DNA from: Phocaeicola coprocola DSM 17136
GTDB taxonomy: Bacteria; Bacteroidota; Bacteroidia; Bacteroidales; Bacteroidaceae
Assembly: GCF_000154845.1 (NCBI RefSeq)
Contig: NZ_DS981512.1
Span: 80,194 to 144,193, forward strand
Direction of reading: 5' to 3'
Length of the DNA stretch: 64,000 nucleotides
The translations under genes and the position numbers were made by a program. The notes under the pieces were generated by a model, which had not been told where the DNA came from, searched no databases, and was given only the letters and a program-made list of their open reading frames with translations. Positions 19,674-26,586 of this stretch are shown piece by piece. Numbering within the stretch: the stretch's first letter is position 1; the number at the start of each line of letters is the position of its first letter.

Positions 19674-20006
19674 ATGACACAGATAGCAACAAAATTCGTC
19701 AAATGGGACATTCCCGAACTGGCGACATTGCAGGACAGCAAGGTTTACAAATTGCGGGTACACCTGAACAACGGAGGCAAGTTAAACCGGGAAGAAAAGA
19801 ACTGGATTACCCGTAACGTATGGGAAAGTATCTATTTCAAACGTGGAATTGCCTTGAGCGGTTATCACTTTGACTTTTCCGACATCCTCAAACGGTATTT
19901 CGTCAAACAGCACGGAAGTATTCACGAGTATTATGCGATTGACAAAACAGCGTTACGCTCGATACTGTACGGCAGAATAGAGGATATTGTAGAAGTAAGC
20001 GGTTAA
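19674..20006 (+). CDS. Hypothetical protein, 110 aa
   Basis: Not recognised. Basic to neutral soluble protein with EEKNWITRNVWESIYFKRG and a central YHFDFSDILKRYFVKQHG segment, ending in RIEDIVEVSG. No membrane segment or signal peptide. Third gene of the five-gene cluster after the first long spacer repeat; 12 bases separate it from the next gene, so co-transcription is likely. Confidence 0.7.
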   Translation: MTQIATKFVKWDIPELATLQDSKVYKLRVHLNNGGKLNREEKNWITRNVWESIYFKRGIALSGYHFDFSDILKRYFVKQHGSIHEYYAIDKTALRSILYGRIEDIVEVSG

Positions 20007-20018
20007 AACAACAAGGAT

Positions 20019-20315
20019 ATGGGAGAATACAAATTTTATCAAGACCGTAAGGTTACAAGTTGGGAACGGGATTATTTCAGTGTGAAAGCGGACAGTTATG
20101 AAGAAGCCGAGGCAATCGTCCGCTCATGGAACTGTGAGGACGTGTCGAACATCATTGACAACCGTCTTTGCTATGAAGAGTGGCAAGCATTGACCGATAC
20201 ATCGGAATCTATGCTCCCCGAAGAAAACGACGGCAACCCGACAATAGAAATTTTCAATCAAGACGGAGAATCAATAATGACTAATGTACCCGAAACACCT
20301 CAATCAAACCAATAG
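20019..20315 (+). CDS. Hypothetical protein, 98 aa
   Basis: Not recognised. Acidic soluble protein starting MGEYKFYQDRKVTSWERDYF with YSEEAEAIVRSW-like helix (SYEEAEAIVRSWN) and a low-complexity acidic C-terminus rich in E, N and P. The FSVKADSYEEAEAIV pattern is common in small proteins of Bacteroides mobile elements. Fourth gene of the cluster. Confidence 0.7.
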   Translation: MGEYKFYQDRKVTSWERDYFSVKADSYEEAEAIVRSWNCEDVSNIIDNRLCYEEWQALTDTSESMLPEENDGNPTIEIFNQDGESIMTNVPETPQSNQ

Positions 20316-20319
20316 AACC

Positions 20320-20577
20320 ATGAACGTAACAATCGAACACGTCTTTTGCCGCTATAGCGATGAAGCGGAAGAAATCTATTTCCGAATCATGAACACGATT
20401 CTTTTTGCAACTGACGAAACCGAACTTCGGGCAAGTATGGAACGCTTGAAGAACGAAACCACGCTCGACGACTATTTCATATTCGGATACGGAGCACACC
20501 ATATCTGGATAAAGCAACGGCGACCGAGCGATAAAAACAGGATTTTCAAACATCGGATTATGGTAGCCCATTTCTGA
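20320..20577 (+). CDS. Hypothetical protein, 85 aa, paralogue of the gene at 63620
   Basis: Function unknown. The ATG at 20320 (MNVTIEHVFCRYSDEAEEI) is preferred over the longer frame because it gives exactly the length of the gene at 63620-63877. The two share the C-terminal pattern LDxxFxxGxGxHHxxxxQR...NRxxxxHF. The paired His and the Gly-rich turn may form a binding site, but this is only a suggestion. Last gene of the first cluster, four bases after the previous stop and followed by a hairpin. Confidence 0.75.
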   Translation: MNVTIEHVFCRYSDEAEEIYFRIMNTILFATDETELRASMERLKNETTLDDYFIFGYGAHHIWIKQRRPSDKNRIFKHRIMVAHF

Positions 20578-20610
20578 CAGGAACAGGCAAAAGACCTCCA
20601 ATGCGCTTTG

Positions 20611-20642
20611 CGGGCTGAACCGGAACTACCAGCTTCAGCCCG
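20611..20642 (+). terminator. Hairpin ending the first small-gene cluster
   Basis: CGGGCTGAA (20611-20619) pairs with TTCAGCCCG (20634-20642), 34 bases after the stop, followed by a pyrimidine-rich run. A related hairpin follows the gene at 21374. Confidence 0.6.
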
Positions 20643-20686
20643 TTCCTCTTTCTCGCAATAGACATGCTGGCACAATCCCCCTTTTA

Positions 20687-20780
20687 TCCTCACGATCAAT
20701 TTTTATACTGCCCCGGAATACCCGTTTATATTTCTCTTTTCGCTGCAAACCCTTTTTATCGCCCATCAACCTTTTACACG
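20687..20780. repeat. CCTTTTAT-type motif array
   Basis: Five related motifs (CCCCCTTTTATCC, ATTTTTATAC, CCCGTTTATAT, CCCTTTTTATCG, ACCTTTTACAC) spaced about 15-28 bases between the terminator and the minus-strand box at 20841. Read on the minus strand they are ATAAAAGG-like and lie within a short K/R-rich frame (20635-20808). Confidence 0.5.
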
Positions 20781-20867
20781 AGACCTTCTCTTCCCTGTGT
20801 TCGCACATCGCTTTCGGGCTGCCTGATATAAATTGTGTCGCAAAGGTACTTGTCATGCCGTTCTTGT

Positions 20868-20951
20868 ATGCAAGGTCAAAGCCTGACGGTTCACGACAAA
20901 ATCTCCACCCTCCGCTTCGCACGGGTAGTATTTAATCGTGAAACCTTGCAT
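20868..20951 (+). promoter_or_regulatory. 84-bp structured element, copy A2
   Basis: Same length as copy A1, with ATGCAAGG/CCTTGCAT and the inner bulged stem conserved. Differences fall mainly in loops (for example CCTAACGG versus CCTGACGG). Confidence 0.6.
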
Positions 20952-20991
20952 AAAGAGCTATGACACCTTTCGAGGCGACATAATTAAATCA

Positions 20992-21026
20992 GGCCCGAAA
21001 GTAGCAGGTGCTACAAGAGGGAAAAA
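20992..21026 (+). promoter_or_regulatory. CCC-hairpin-AGGG leader, copy B2
   Basis: CCCG (20994-20997), stem GTAGC/GCTAC (21001-21005 with 21010-21014, loop changed from TGGAT to AGGT), AGGG (21018-21021), 28 bases before the ATG at 21050. Confidence 0.6.
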
Positions 21027-21049
21027 GAAAACTCAAAATTTTATAGGTT

Positions 21050-21337
21050 ATGACAAACGATGTAACAAATTCAAATGGAAGAGTAACGGTAGACGAAGTA
21101 ATACACAGGGATTCGGTTTTCAGATACCAACTGTTAGACCGCTTACGGTCAGACTGCGAGTATTACCTCAATTACGGTAACAGACACCCCAAAACCTTAT
21201 GGGCTGGCGACGAAAAATTGCAAATTGAGTTTATGATAAAACTGCATGATAGCTTCAAGGAGGGAGAAAAACCGGAGTGGCTTACGATGGATAAAATTTT
21301 GGAATACAGTAAGAGAATGATAGCTCAAGAAGAATAA
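21050..21337 (+). CDS. LPD11-domain-like protein, 95 aa
   Basis: Small soluble protein. The pattern LLDRLRSDCEYYLNYGNRHP, then LWAGDEKLQIEFM and KPEWLTMDKILEYSKRM fits the large-polyvalent-protein-associated domain LPD11 as I know it from Bacteroides phages and conjugative elements. Its biochemical role is unknown. First of two genes behind the second long spacer repeat, 36 bases before the next gene. Confidence 0.75.
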   Translation: MTNDVTNSNGRVTVDEVIHRDSVFRYQLLDRLRSDCEYYLNYGNRHPKTLWAGDEKLQIEFMIKLHDSFKEGEKPEWLTMDKILEYSKRMIAQEE

Positions 21338-21373
21338 AATTACTACTAAGGAACAGACTAAAAATGTGATATT

Positions 21374-21589
21374 ATGGCATGGTTGGCAGTAAATAAAGAC
21401 GGAACAGAATGGATTATGCCCGAAAAGCCCGTTCGGGGCCGGTGTGGGCATTGGGAGTATTTGGAAGAAGTGTACAATGTACCAATCGAGATAGAACTCC
21501 CCAAAGGGACTGTTTACAAACTTCTCGGCAAAGAACTGACATGGGATGACGAGCCGGTAGAATTACAGACCAAAACAGAAAAAAGGTAA
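21374..21589 (+). CDS. Hypothetical protein, 71 aa
   Basis: Not assigned to a family. Starts MAWLAVNKDGTEWIMPEKPV and ends with LPKGTVYKLLGKELTWDDEP, a pattern frequent in small proteins of Bacteroides phages and integrative elements. Probably cytoplasmic. Cotranscribed with the LPD11-like gene and followed by a hairpin at 21598. Confidence 0.7.
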   Translation: MAWLAVNKDGTEWIMPEKPVRGRCGHWEYLEEVYNVPIEIELPKGTVYKLLGKELTWDDEPVELQTKTEKR

Positions 21590-21597
21590 ATGTAGTA

Positions 21598-21623
21598 CGG
21601 GCTGGAGTACCAGTTTCAGCCCG
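21598..21623 (+). terminator. Hairpin after the second small-gene cluster
   Basis: CGGGCTG (21598-21604) with CAGCCCG (21617-21623). The loop GTACCAG resembles the CTACCAG loop of the hairpin at 20611-20642, so the two 3' ends are related. Confidence 0.55.
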
Positions 21624-22346
21624 GTTACACCGGCTAAAATCTAAAACAGATACGCGGGTGCGATACCCTCTTTTATTTCCGAACAGACACTCATACCGTT
21701 TCCTTCGGAAATACCCCTTTATACATTTCGGCTGCGCCATATCCTTTTATATCGAACGGCCACTCATGCAAAGGCGGCTTCTCCGCTTTGTTTCAAGGCA
21801 GACTTCGGCCATTTTTCCTTTACCTCTTCTTTCCCTCATTTCTCTTGCCGGATAGAGACAGCGATATCGATACGTCGCACACGCCTTTTGCCGGATCTTC
21901 GTCCGATAGTATTTTCCACGATGCAGCGTATATGGTTGTTAAACGGTATATCGTTCTTGCCGCTTCAACCCCAAACAGCCGATACACTTTCTCGCCTGAT
22001 GTTCTTCCCGCCCACCTGCCGGAACGGGAGCGGTCTTGTGTCGGTGGACGGACAGGTCTTTCATGTTTCCGAGTCCGCTGCGGATTGTTTCGCCTCGACT
22101 TTTTCGCGACCGCTTTCTATTTGAAGTCGCCATATCGTTTTTCGTTGCAAAGTTAGTATGCAGACGGGCGCGACCCGATGGTCTTGACCAATGGCGTATC
22201 GCACAAATCTTCCTTTATCGGGCTTGCGGTTTGGGGCTTCGCCTCCAAAATAAAGAGTATTTATGCGCTATCCTTGGTGCAGCCCTTTACTGCACCTACT
22301 TTTATGCACCGTAAAACTGATTTATTAACTTCAAAAAGCAATCGCA
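21624..22346. other. Spacer upstream of ssb with CCTTTTAT motifs and a minus-strand promoter
   Basis: No plus-strand gene. CCTTTTAT-like motifs occur near 21668, 21711 and 21740. A minus-strand TAACTTTG box at 22148-22155 lies 15 bases before a minus-strand ATG (22133) that opens a 64-residue K/R-rich frame to 21939 (MATSNRKRSRKSRG...). A GGTGCAG/CTGCACC hairpin sits close to 22278-22296, ahead of ssb. Whether the minus frame is a gene is unresolved. Confidence 0.4.
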
Positions 22347-22730
22347 ATGAAAAAGATCGAGAACAATTTCGCAGTAACCGGATTCGTGGCAAAAGATGCC
22401 GAAGTCCGTCAGTTCACCACCACAAGTGTCGCACGTTTCCCGCTGGCAGTGGCCCGTCAGGAGAAGAACGGCGAAGATACCAAGCGTATATCCGCTTTCA
22501 TGAACATTGAAGCGTGGCGCAAGAACGAGAATACCGGGTCGTTCGACCAGCTCACCAAGGGCACGCTGCTTACCGTGGAGGGCTATTTTAAACCCGAAGA
22601 ATGGACCGACAAAGACGGCGTGCTGCACAACCGCATCGTGACGGTTGCAGTCAAATTTTATCCGGCTGTCGATAAAGAGGAGGAAGTTCCTGCGGAACCG
22701 GCAAAGAAACCGAAGAAGGGCAAGAAGTAA
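22347..22730 (+). CDS. ssb: Single-stranded DNA-binding protein, tail-less variant
   Basis: OB-fold SSB of 127 residues. The core NFAVTGFVAKDAEVRQF, then FPLAVAR and the ISAFMNIEAWRKNE strand fits element-borne SSBs. The C-terminus ends KKPKKGKK: it is basic and lacks the acidic DDDIPF-type tip that recruits replication and repair proteins in host SSBs. This suggests it coats DNA without recruiting host partners. In conjugative elements such genes often lie in the leading region. It stands alone between two spacers and has its own terminator. Confidence 0.88.
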   Translation: MKKIENNFAVTGFVAKDAEVRQFTTTSVARFPLAVARQEKNGEDTKRISAFMNIEAWRKNENTGSFDQLTKGTLLTVEGYFKPEEWTDKDGVLHNRIVTVAVKFYPAVDKEEEVPAEPAKKPKKGKK

Positions 22731-22748
22731 TTCCTGCCTTTTTGAGAC

Positions 22749-22775
22749 AAAGCGGCCCGAAGGCCGCTTTTGTTT
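22749..22775 (+). terminator. Terminator of ssb
   Basis: AAAGCGGCC/GGCCGCTTT stem with a four-base loop (22749-22757 with 22762-22770) followed by TGTTTTG, 18 bases after the stop. Confidence 0.8.
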
Positions 22776-22863
22776 TGCTCGTTACCGTTCCGGAACGTCT
22801 ATACTTTTATACTCCTTCATACTCCACACGAAGAGTCCGCCGTCGTCCATTGATTTTCCCGTG

Positions 22864-22871
22864 CAAAGTTA
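22864..22871 (-). promoter_or_regulatory. Minus-strand TAnnTTTG box in spacer
   Basis: Minus strand TAACTTTG. Fourteen bases downstream on that strand an ATG (22850) opens a 22-residue frame to 22782 containing EYKSIDVPER. It is one of at least seven such boxes in the spacers. Confidence 0.4.
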
Positions 22872-23035
22872 AGGCGGTCGGGAACCGGCAAGGCGCGGCT
22901 TCATTTGAGGTTAACAACCATCAACTCGCAAGCTCGTCAATACTTGTTCAACACAAATGAAATCGTCCATAGGACTATCCGCTTCCTCCTTGCCTTGTTT
23001 CCCTTCTGTCCGCCTTGTGGTCCGCACGTAAAATC

Positions 23036-23080
23036 AAATCCCGCCGGACGAGGGAAACCCTCCGAAGGCAGGGATAAAAA
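23036..23080 (+). promoter_or_regulatory. CCC-hairpin-AGGG leader, copy B4
   Basis: CGCACGTAAAATC precedes ATCCC (23038-23042). Then comes hairpin GAGGG-AAA-CCCTC (23050-23062) and AGGGAT (23070-23075), which pairs with ATCCC, 35 bases before the ATG at 23111. The stem sequence differs from other copies but the layout is kept. Confidence 0.6.
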
Positions 23081-23110
23081 AACAAAAGTCAAACTTAAAA
23101 TTCAAGACGT

Positions 23111-23638
23111 ATGAAACAGATGATTTGGTCAAGCTATGACCTGTTGGACGAAACGGCAAAAGAATACTATCAAAATTCACAACGGGAAATATTGGACGAT
23201 GACTGTTACGAGGTCAGCGATGAAGAATGGGCAGAAGAAGTATATCGCTGGCTGGACGACGAACGGAGCAACCTGAATAAAGAAGTGGACGGCATTATTG
23301 TCGTGTTCGGCAACTTGGGATTATGGAACGGCCGGAGACAAGGCTATCAAATATTGGGCAGCACCATTGCCGATATTTTGAAATCCCAGTGCGACGATGC
23401 AGAATGGTACGGCGACGGCTATAACATTCGCGGACGGATGGGCCATCATGACGGTACGAACTACACCTTGTATCGTATCGCCAAAGACCGTGATGAAGCG
23501 GAGCGTATCGCCGATAAGATTTACAACCGTGAAATCGACGAAGAAGGTTTCCGCCGGAGAACACGTTCCCTCTATCCGTATGTAGCCGCCGTGTACGGCT
23601 GGAAAACAAGGCAGCGCAAGCCGGACAAGGCCGCATAA
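23111..23638 (+). CDS. Hypothetical protein, 175 aa
   Basis: Not recognised. Soluble, acidic N-terminal half (DDDCYEVSDEEWAEEVYRWL) followed by VVFGNLGLWNGRRQGYQIL and a middle section with WYGDGYNIRGRMGHHDGTNY; the C-terminus is basic. The GLWNGRxxGY segment and HHDG are recurrent in a group of uncharacterised proteins of Bacteroides mobile elements, to my recollection. A single-gene unit between two spacers. Confidence 0.75.
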   Translation: MKQMIWSSYDLLDETAKEYYQNSQREILDDDCYEVSDEEWAEEVYRWLDDERSNLNKEVDGIIVVFGNLGLWNGRRQGYQILGSTIADILKSQCDDAEWYGDGYNIRGRMGHHDGTNYTLYRIAKDRDEAERIADKIYNREIDEEGFRRRTRSLYPYVAAVYGWKTRQRKPDKAA

Positions 23639-23653
23639 AATGCTGTCCACAAA

Positions 23654-23696
23654 ATACCGCAACGCATCCGCCAGAGATGGTTGCGGTATCCTTTAT
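23654..23696 (+). terminator. Hairpin after the gene at 23111
   Basis: ATACCGCAAC (23654-23663) pairs with GTTGCGGTAT (23680-23689) and is followed by CCTTTAT. Confidence 0.65.
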
Positions 23697-23860
23697 CGAA
23701 TGGGCGAAACACAGAACCGTCTCCTTTTATAATCAGCTCCATTCCTTTTTATCACTACTCACGGAGCAATATCCGCCTTTTATACCGACCCCGGTCTTTC
23801 GTATATCTCCCGTCTTTTCTTCTTTCCATCACCGGTTTGGTTTTACCAGATGCAAAGGTA
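23697..23860. repeat. CCTTTTAT array and minus-strand promoter box
   Basis: CTCCTTTTATAATC, TTCCTTTTTATC and GCCTTTTATACC recur at about 30-base spacing. A minus-strand TACCTTTG box lies at 23853-23860, and 24 bases further on that strand an ATG (23829) opens a 24-residue, strongly basic frame (MERRKDGRYTKDRGRYKRRI) to 23755. Confidence 0.45.
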
Positions 23861-23987
23861 GGCCGTCGCACTTGATCCGGTGGCTTGAAGTGCATTTCTT
23901 GCAAAATTCTTCCTTACCGGGGTAAGAGTAATTTTCCAAGGAAAGCCACCGTATGAAGTTTTCCCGACAGCCGTGTACCGCATCCGT

Positions 23988-24035
23988 AAAACCCCAAAGC
24001 GGTTCAGGAAGAAAGAACCGACAAAAGGGAAAATA
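23988..24035 (+). promoter_or_regulatory. CCC-hairpin-AGGG leader, copy B5
   Basis: CCCC (23992-23995), stem CGGTTC/GAACCG (24000-24005 with 24015-24020), AGGGA (24026-24030), 34 bases before the ATG at 24065. Confidence 0.6.
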
Positions 24036-24064
24036 AGTATTAACAATTTCAAAAAACTAAGATT

Positions 24065-24754
24065 ATGCCTAATCATGTGACAAACCGTTTAGAAATAAAC
24101 GCAGACCGGGAAACAGTACAAAAAGTAATGAATTTCTTAAAAGGTAAAACCGATGATGACAATACGCCTTGTTACATCGACTTCAACAACATCATTCCTA
24201 TGCCTGAAGAACTGTTGATAGAAAAAAGCAGCAGTGGAGATTTGGGTATGAAATACCTTGAAGCAATGCAGTTGAAGCCATTCTATTTTTTATTGGACGA
24301 TGATGCTTTGAGAACCATTCAATGGATAGAAGGATTGGCGGAAAAGGACAGAAAAGAAGCGCTGCAACTTGGAGCATCGTATTTGGAAAATCGGAAAAAG
24401 TACGGTTATCCCACTTGGTACGAGTGGTCTACCGCCACATGGGGTACAAAATGGAATGCCTATCACCAAGACTTTGAAGAGCCGAACATACTTTGGTTCG
24501 ATACGGCATGGAATGGAGTGCCACTGCTTATCCAAAAACTTTCCGAGATATTTCCGGATGTGGAATTCCATTACGCCTATGCGGACGAAGACTTAGGTTT
24601 CAATACGGGAAGAGGAACAGCCCGCAATGGAGAAATCAACATGACGATACCCGAAGGTAGAAGCAACGAAGCCTTTGAAATCATGTTTTTTGTGAAACCG
24701 GGAATGGACGAATATTTTGAACTGACGGACGAAGGTTACAAATGGGTTTCCTAA
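24065..24754 (+). CDS. YubB/DUF1281-like protein, 229 aa
   Basis: Uncharacterised protein of conjugative elements. It starts MPNHVTNRLEINADRETV, has YIDFNNIIPMPEEL near residue 38, a WYEWSTATWGTKWNAY block near residue 118, and TAWNGVPLLIQKLSEIFPDVEFHYAYADED. This matches the DUF1281 (YubB ferredoxin-like) pattern of an N-terminal strand, IIPMPE and TAWGPP-type motifs. Known members lie in leading regions of plasmids such as F. The molecular role is not established. A second, divergent relative is at 57038. Confidence 0.8.
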   Translation: MPNHVTNRLEINADRETVQKVMNFLKGKTDDDNTPCYIDFNNIIPMPEELLIEKSSSGDLGMKYLEAMQLKPFYFLLDDDALRTIQWIEGLAEKDRKEALQLGASYLENRKKYGYPTWYEWSTATWGTKWNAYHQDFEEPNILWFDTAWNGVPLLIQKLSEIFPDVEFHYAYADEDLGFNTGRGTARNGEINMTIPEGRSNEAFEIMFFVKPGMDEYFELTDEGYKWVS

Positions 24755-24784
24755 ACATTCGGTACAGATAATGACCGGTGCAGG

Positions 24785-24819
24785 TTCGGGATACATTGAC
24801 AATGGATGTGTCCTGAATC
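24785..24819 (+). terminator. Hairpin after the DUF1281-like gene
   Basis: TTCGGGATACA and TGTGTCCTGAA pair with mismatches across a 13-base loop, 30 bases after the stop. Confidence 0.45.
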
Positions 24820-25016
24820 CTTTTGCCGGAATTCCCCCTTTATATCTTCATGGCTCTTTCCCTTTTATCGAAACGCGGTCCGTTCCCCTTTGTACCGTGA
24901 CTATCCAGCCGGAAAGTAATCCTTTTATAACATTTTAGCTTCCCCCGTTTTATCCTCCTTACAGCCGTTTCCCAACACTCCATGCCGAAAGCCCGCTTAT
25001 TTTTTCTGCAAAGTTC
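24820..25016. repeat. CCTTTTAT array upstream of the gene at 25224
   Basis: Motifs CCCCCTTTTATAT, CCCTTTTATCG, CCCCTTTG, TCCTTTTATAAC and CCCGTTTTATCC occur between 24834 and 24953, spaced 24-34 bases. A degenerate minus-strand box (GAACTTTG) lies at 25009-25016. On the minus strand, ATG 24983 opens a 47-residue basic frame to 24840 in which the motif encodes IKR, YKR and DKR. Confidence 0.45.
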
Positions 25017-25156
25017 GATTGCCGCTTGTCTGTCCTGTCAAGAACCGCTTACGCTTGCTGTCGAAAAATCTTCCTCCCCGACTTTGTTGGAGAGTGTATT
25101 TTTCGCAGCCTTCTTGCCTGGACCGACCGTCAATCCTATAGGCAGAAAAATAATCA

Positions 25157-25190
25157 ACCTTTCGGTACAGGATTGTACCAAAGGGAAAAA
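25157..25190 (+). promoter_or_regulatory. CCC-hairpin-AGGG leader, copy B6
   Basis: CCTTT (25158-25162) pairs with AAAGG (25180-25184), enclosing stem GGTAC/GTACC (25164-25168 with 25175-25179), followed by GGAAAAAC, 33 bases before the ATG at 25224. Confidence 0.55.
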
Positions 25191-25223
25191 CAAAAAATAG
25201 TTCAAACTTAAAATTTAGAGCGT

Positions 25224-25538
25224 ATGACATTTAAAGAATTTATGCAAGAGAACGGTTATGAGTTACAAACAACCTTTTGGGAAGACTTCTCAATAGCGGA
25301 CAGATTTGGGTTGGCGGCTGTTTTGGACACTTTCAACCGGGCTTTCAGGGAGTGGAAAGGGGACTATAAGTTCTTGACGGAACTGACATTGGTACTTAAC
25401 CATAAGATATGGCAATACTATGAAAACAGACCGGATATGGCGGTACTTTACAATACTCTTTGGGAACAAGCCGACCAATACGCCAAAGAGAATCTGAAAG
25501 GGAACGAGTTAAGCTATTACTGGGAGGTGACGGATTAA
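25224..25538 (+). CDS. Hypothetical protein, 104 aa
   Basis: Not recognised. Acidic soluble helical protein (MTFKEFMQENGYELQTTFWE...) with DTFNRAFREWKGDYKFLTEL and ALYNTLWEQADQYAKENL-like helices. The pattern FWEDFSIADRFG then AFREWKxDYKFLTELxxVLNHK is familiar from small proteins of Bacteroides conjugative elements, but no function is known. Ends 25 bases before a bidirectional terminator. Confidence 0.75.
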   Translation: MTFKEFMQENGYELQTTFWEDFSIADRFGLAAVLDTFNRAFREWKGDYKFLTELTLVLNHKIWQYYENRPDMAVLYNTLWEQADQYAKENLKGNELSYYWEVTD

Positions 25539-25562
25539 ATATATAATACCCTCGCATGATAT

Positions 25563-25600
25563 AAAGAAAAAGAGGCAGTTCTAAAAGCCTCTTTTCTTTA
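25563..25600. terminator. Bidirectional terminator between convergent genes
   Basis: AAAGAAAAAGAGGC and GCCTCTTTTCTTT form a stem with an A-rich left and T-rich right flank, so it can stop transcription from both sides. Confidence 0.75.
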
Positions 25601-25990
25601 TAGGTTAACTTCTAATTCTTTTCCACCAGATAAACAAAAATACGCATTCTGGAGCTGGTGTAAGTATTCTATGCGGTGTCCGCTTACCGTATATTCATTA
25701 GCATGAGTGGTAATGTAATATACAGTTTGATCATCCCAGTCTTGTGTAATCTCCATTTCATCATTGTCAAATGTATAATCGTCAAGCTGATTAAAACCGC
25801 ATTGCAAAACCAATTTTTCAGTAAGTAATATTGGCTGAATGTCTCCATTTGTTTTATACGGAGGTTCTCCCCATTTATAAACAACGGATATATTCTCTTT
25901 TCTCAACTTAGGATCATAATCCAATGCACAAACCAAAGATGGTTTACCTTTATAAGCAACGTAATTGCCAACTCTCAATTCTTTAATCAT
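25598..25990 (-). CDS. Hypothetical protein, 130 aa
   Basis: Function unknown. Starts MIKELRVGNYVAYKGKPSLV and contains DIQPILLTEKLVLQCGF and the C-terminal IEYLHQLQNAYFCLSGGKEL. This combination is common in small proteins of Bacteroides prophages and integrative elements, by my recollection, with no known role. It is AT-rich compared with the neighbouring plus-strand genes and lies in the opposite orientation, which suggests a separate acquisition. Confidence 0.75.
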   Translation of the reverse strand: MIKELRVGNYVAYKGKPSLVCALDYDPKLRKENISVVYKWGEPPYKTNGDIQPILLTEKLVLQCGFNQLDDYTFDNDEMEITQDWDDQTVYYITTHANEYTVSGHRIEYLHQLQNAYFCLSGGKELEVNL

Positions 25991-26087
25991 AACAATTCTG
26001 TATTATCTTTTAGACTAAAAACTTAATCCCTCTTAAATCGCTAATAGATACAAATCTACAAAATAAAATGAAACTTTTACACGTCCT

Positions 26088-26369
26088 TTATTTTCCCTCT
26101 TTTACGGCATTCAGGAATACTTTTGCCGGTTTGAAGGCGGGGATGGAATGAGCCGGAATCACAATAGTTGTGTTCTTTGATATGTTACGGGCCACCTTCT
26201 CTGCCCTTTGCTTGATAATGAAGCTACCGAAACCCCGCAGGAACACTTCGTTCCCGGCAATCATCGCATCTTTTACATTCTCCATGAATGCCTCGACCAC
26301 GGTCATTACGACCTCTTTCTCTATTCCGGTCTGCTGTGCAATCCGGCTAACAATTTCTGCTTTTGTCAT
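26088..26369 (-). CDS. HU family DNA-binding protein
   Basis: Histone-like DNA-bending protein of 93 residues: MTKAEIVSRIAQQTGIEKEV at the N-terminus, GFGSFIIKQRAEKVARNISK (beta-arm start) and the Pro-containing arm IVIPAHSIPAFKPAKVF. It is close to the family length of about 90. Element-borne HU proteins often help integration or relaxation complexes. Divergent from the MATE gene across a palindrome-rich region. Confidence 0.93.
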   Translation of the reverse strand: MTKAEIVSRIAQQTGIEKEVVMTVVEAFMENVKDAMIAGNEVFLRGFGSFIIKQRAEKVARNISKNTTIVIPAHSIPAFKPAKVFLNAVKEGK

Positions 26370-26435
26370 ATATAAGAATTAAATAGCAATGTACAAAAAT
26401 GCAACTTTTTTTGGATAAGTCAAATCTTTGGCCCA

Positions 26436-26538
26436 CCTTTGCGGCGAAATAACGCAAAGGACATTTTATAATCCTCATCGGAGGGCTATGGAAGCCGGAT
26501 AAGATGACTGGGTAAAACCATCGTCTTATCCGGCTTCC
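26436..26538 (+). promoter_or_regulatory. Two palindromes in the leader of the MATE gene
   Basis: CCTTTGCG/CGCAAAGG (26436-26443 with 26453-26460) is followed by a perfect 15-bp stem GGAAGCCGGATAAGA (26490-26504) with its complement (26524-26538) and then GTCGTTTT. The second looks like an attenuator or terminator 49 bases before the MATE ATG. The first could be a protein-binding site. Confidence 0.5.
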
Positions 26539-26586
26539 GTCGTTTTCTGCCGGAAGTAAACCATATAATATAAAATACAAAGACGT

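Larger units (their letters stand above)
20731..21049 (+). repeat. Long spacer repeat, copy 2
   Basis: Aligns base for base with 18850-19167 apart from scattered substitutions and single-base indels. It contains a minus-strand TACCTTTG box (20841-20848), the 84-bp structured element (20868-20951) and a leader hairpin (20994-21021), ending at the ATG at 21050. Confidence 0.85.

Noticed and set aside
18850..21049. Insertion sequence bounded by the two long repeats
   Set aside because: No transposase between them, the copies are direct not inverted, and each is placed exactly before a start codon.
19168..25538. Integron-type gene cassette array
   Set aside because: Spacers are hundreds of bases long, contain promoters and leaders, and no attC core or R-box sequences or integron integrase were seen.
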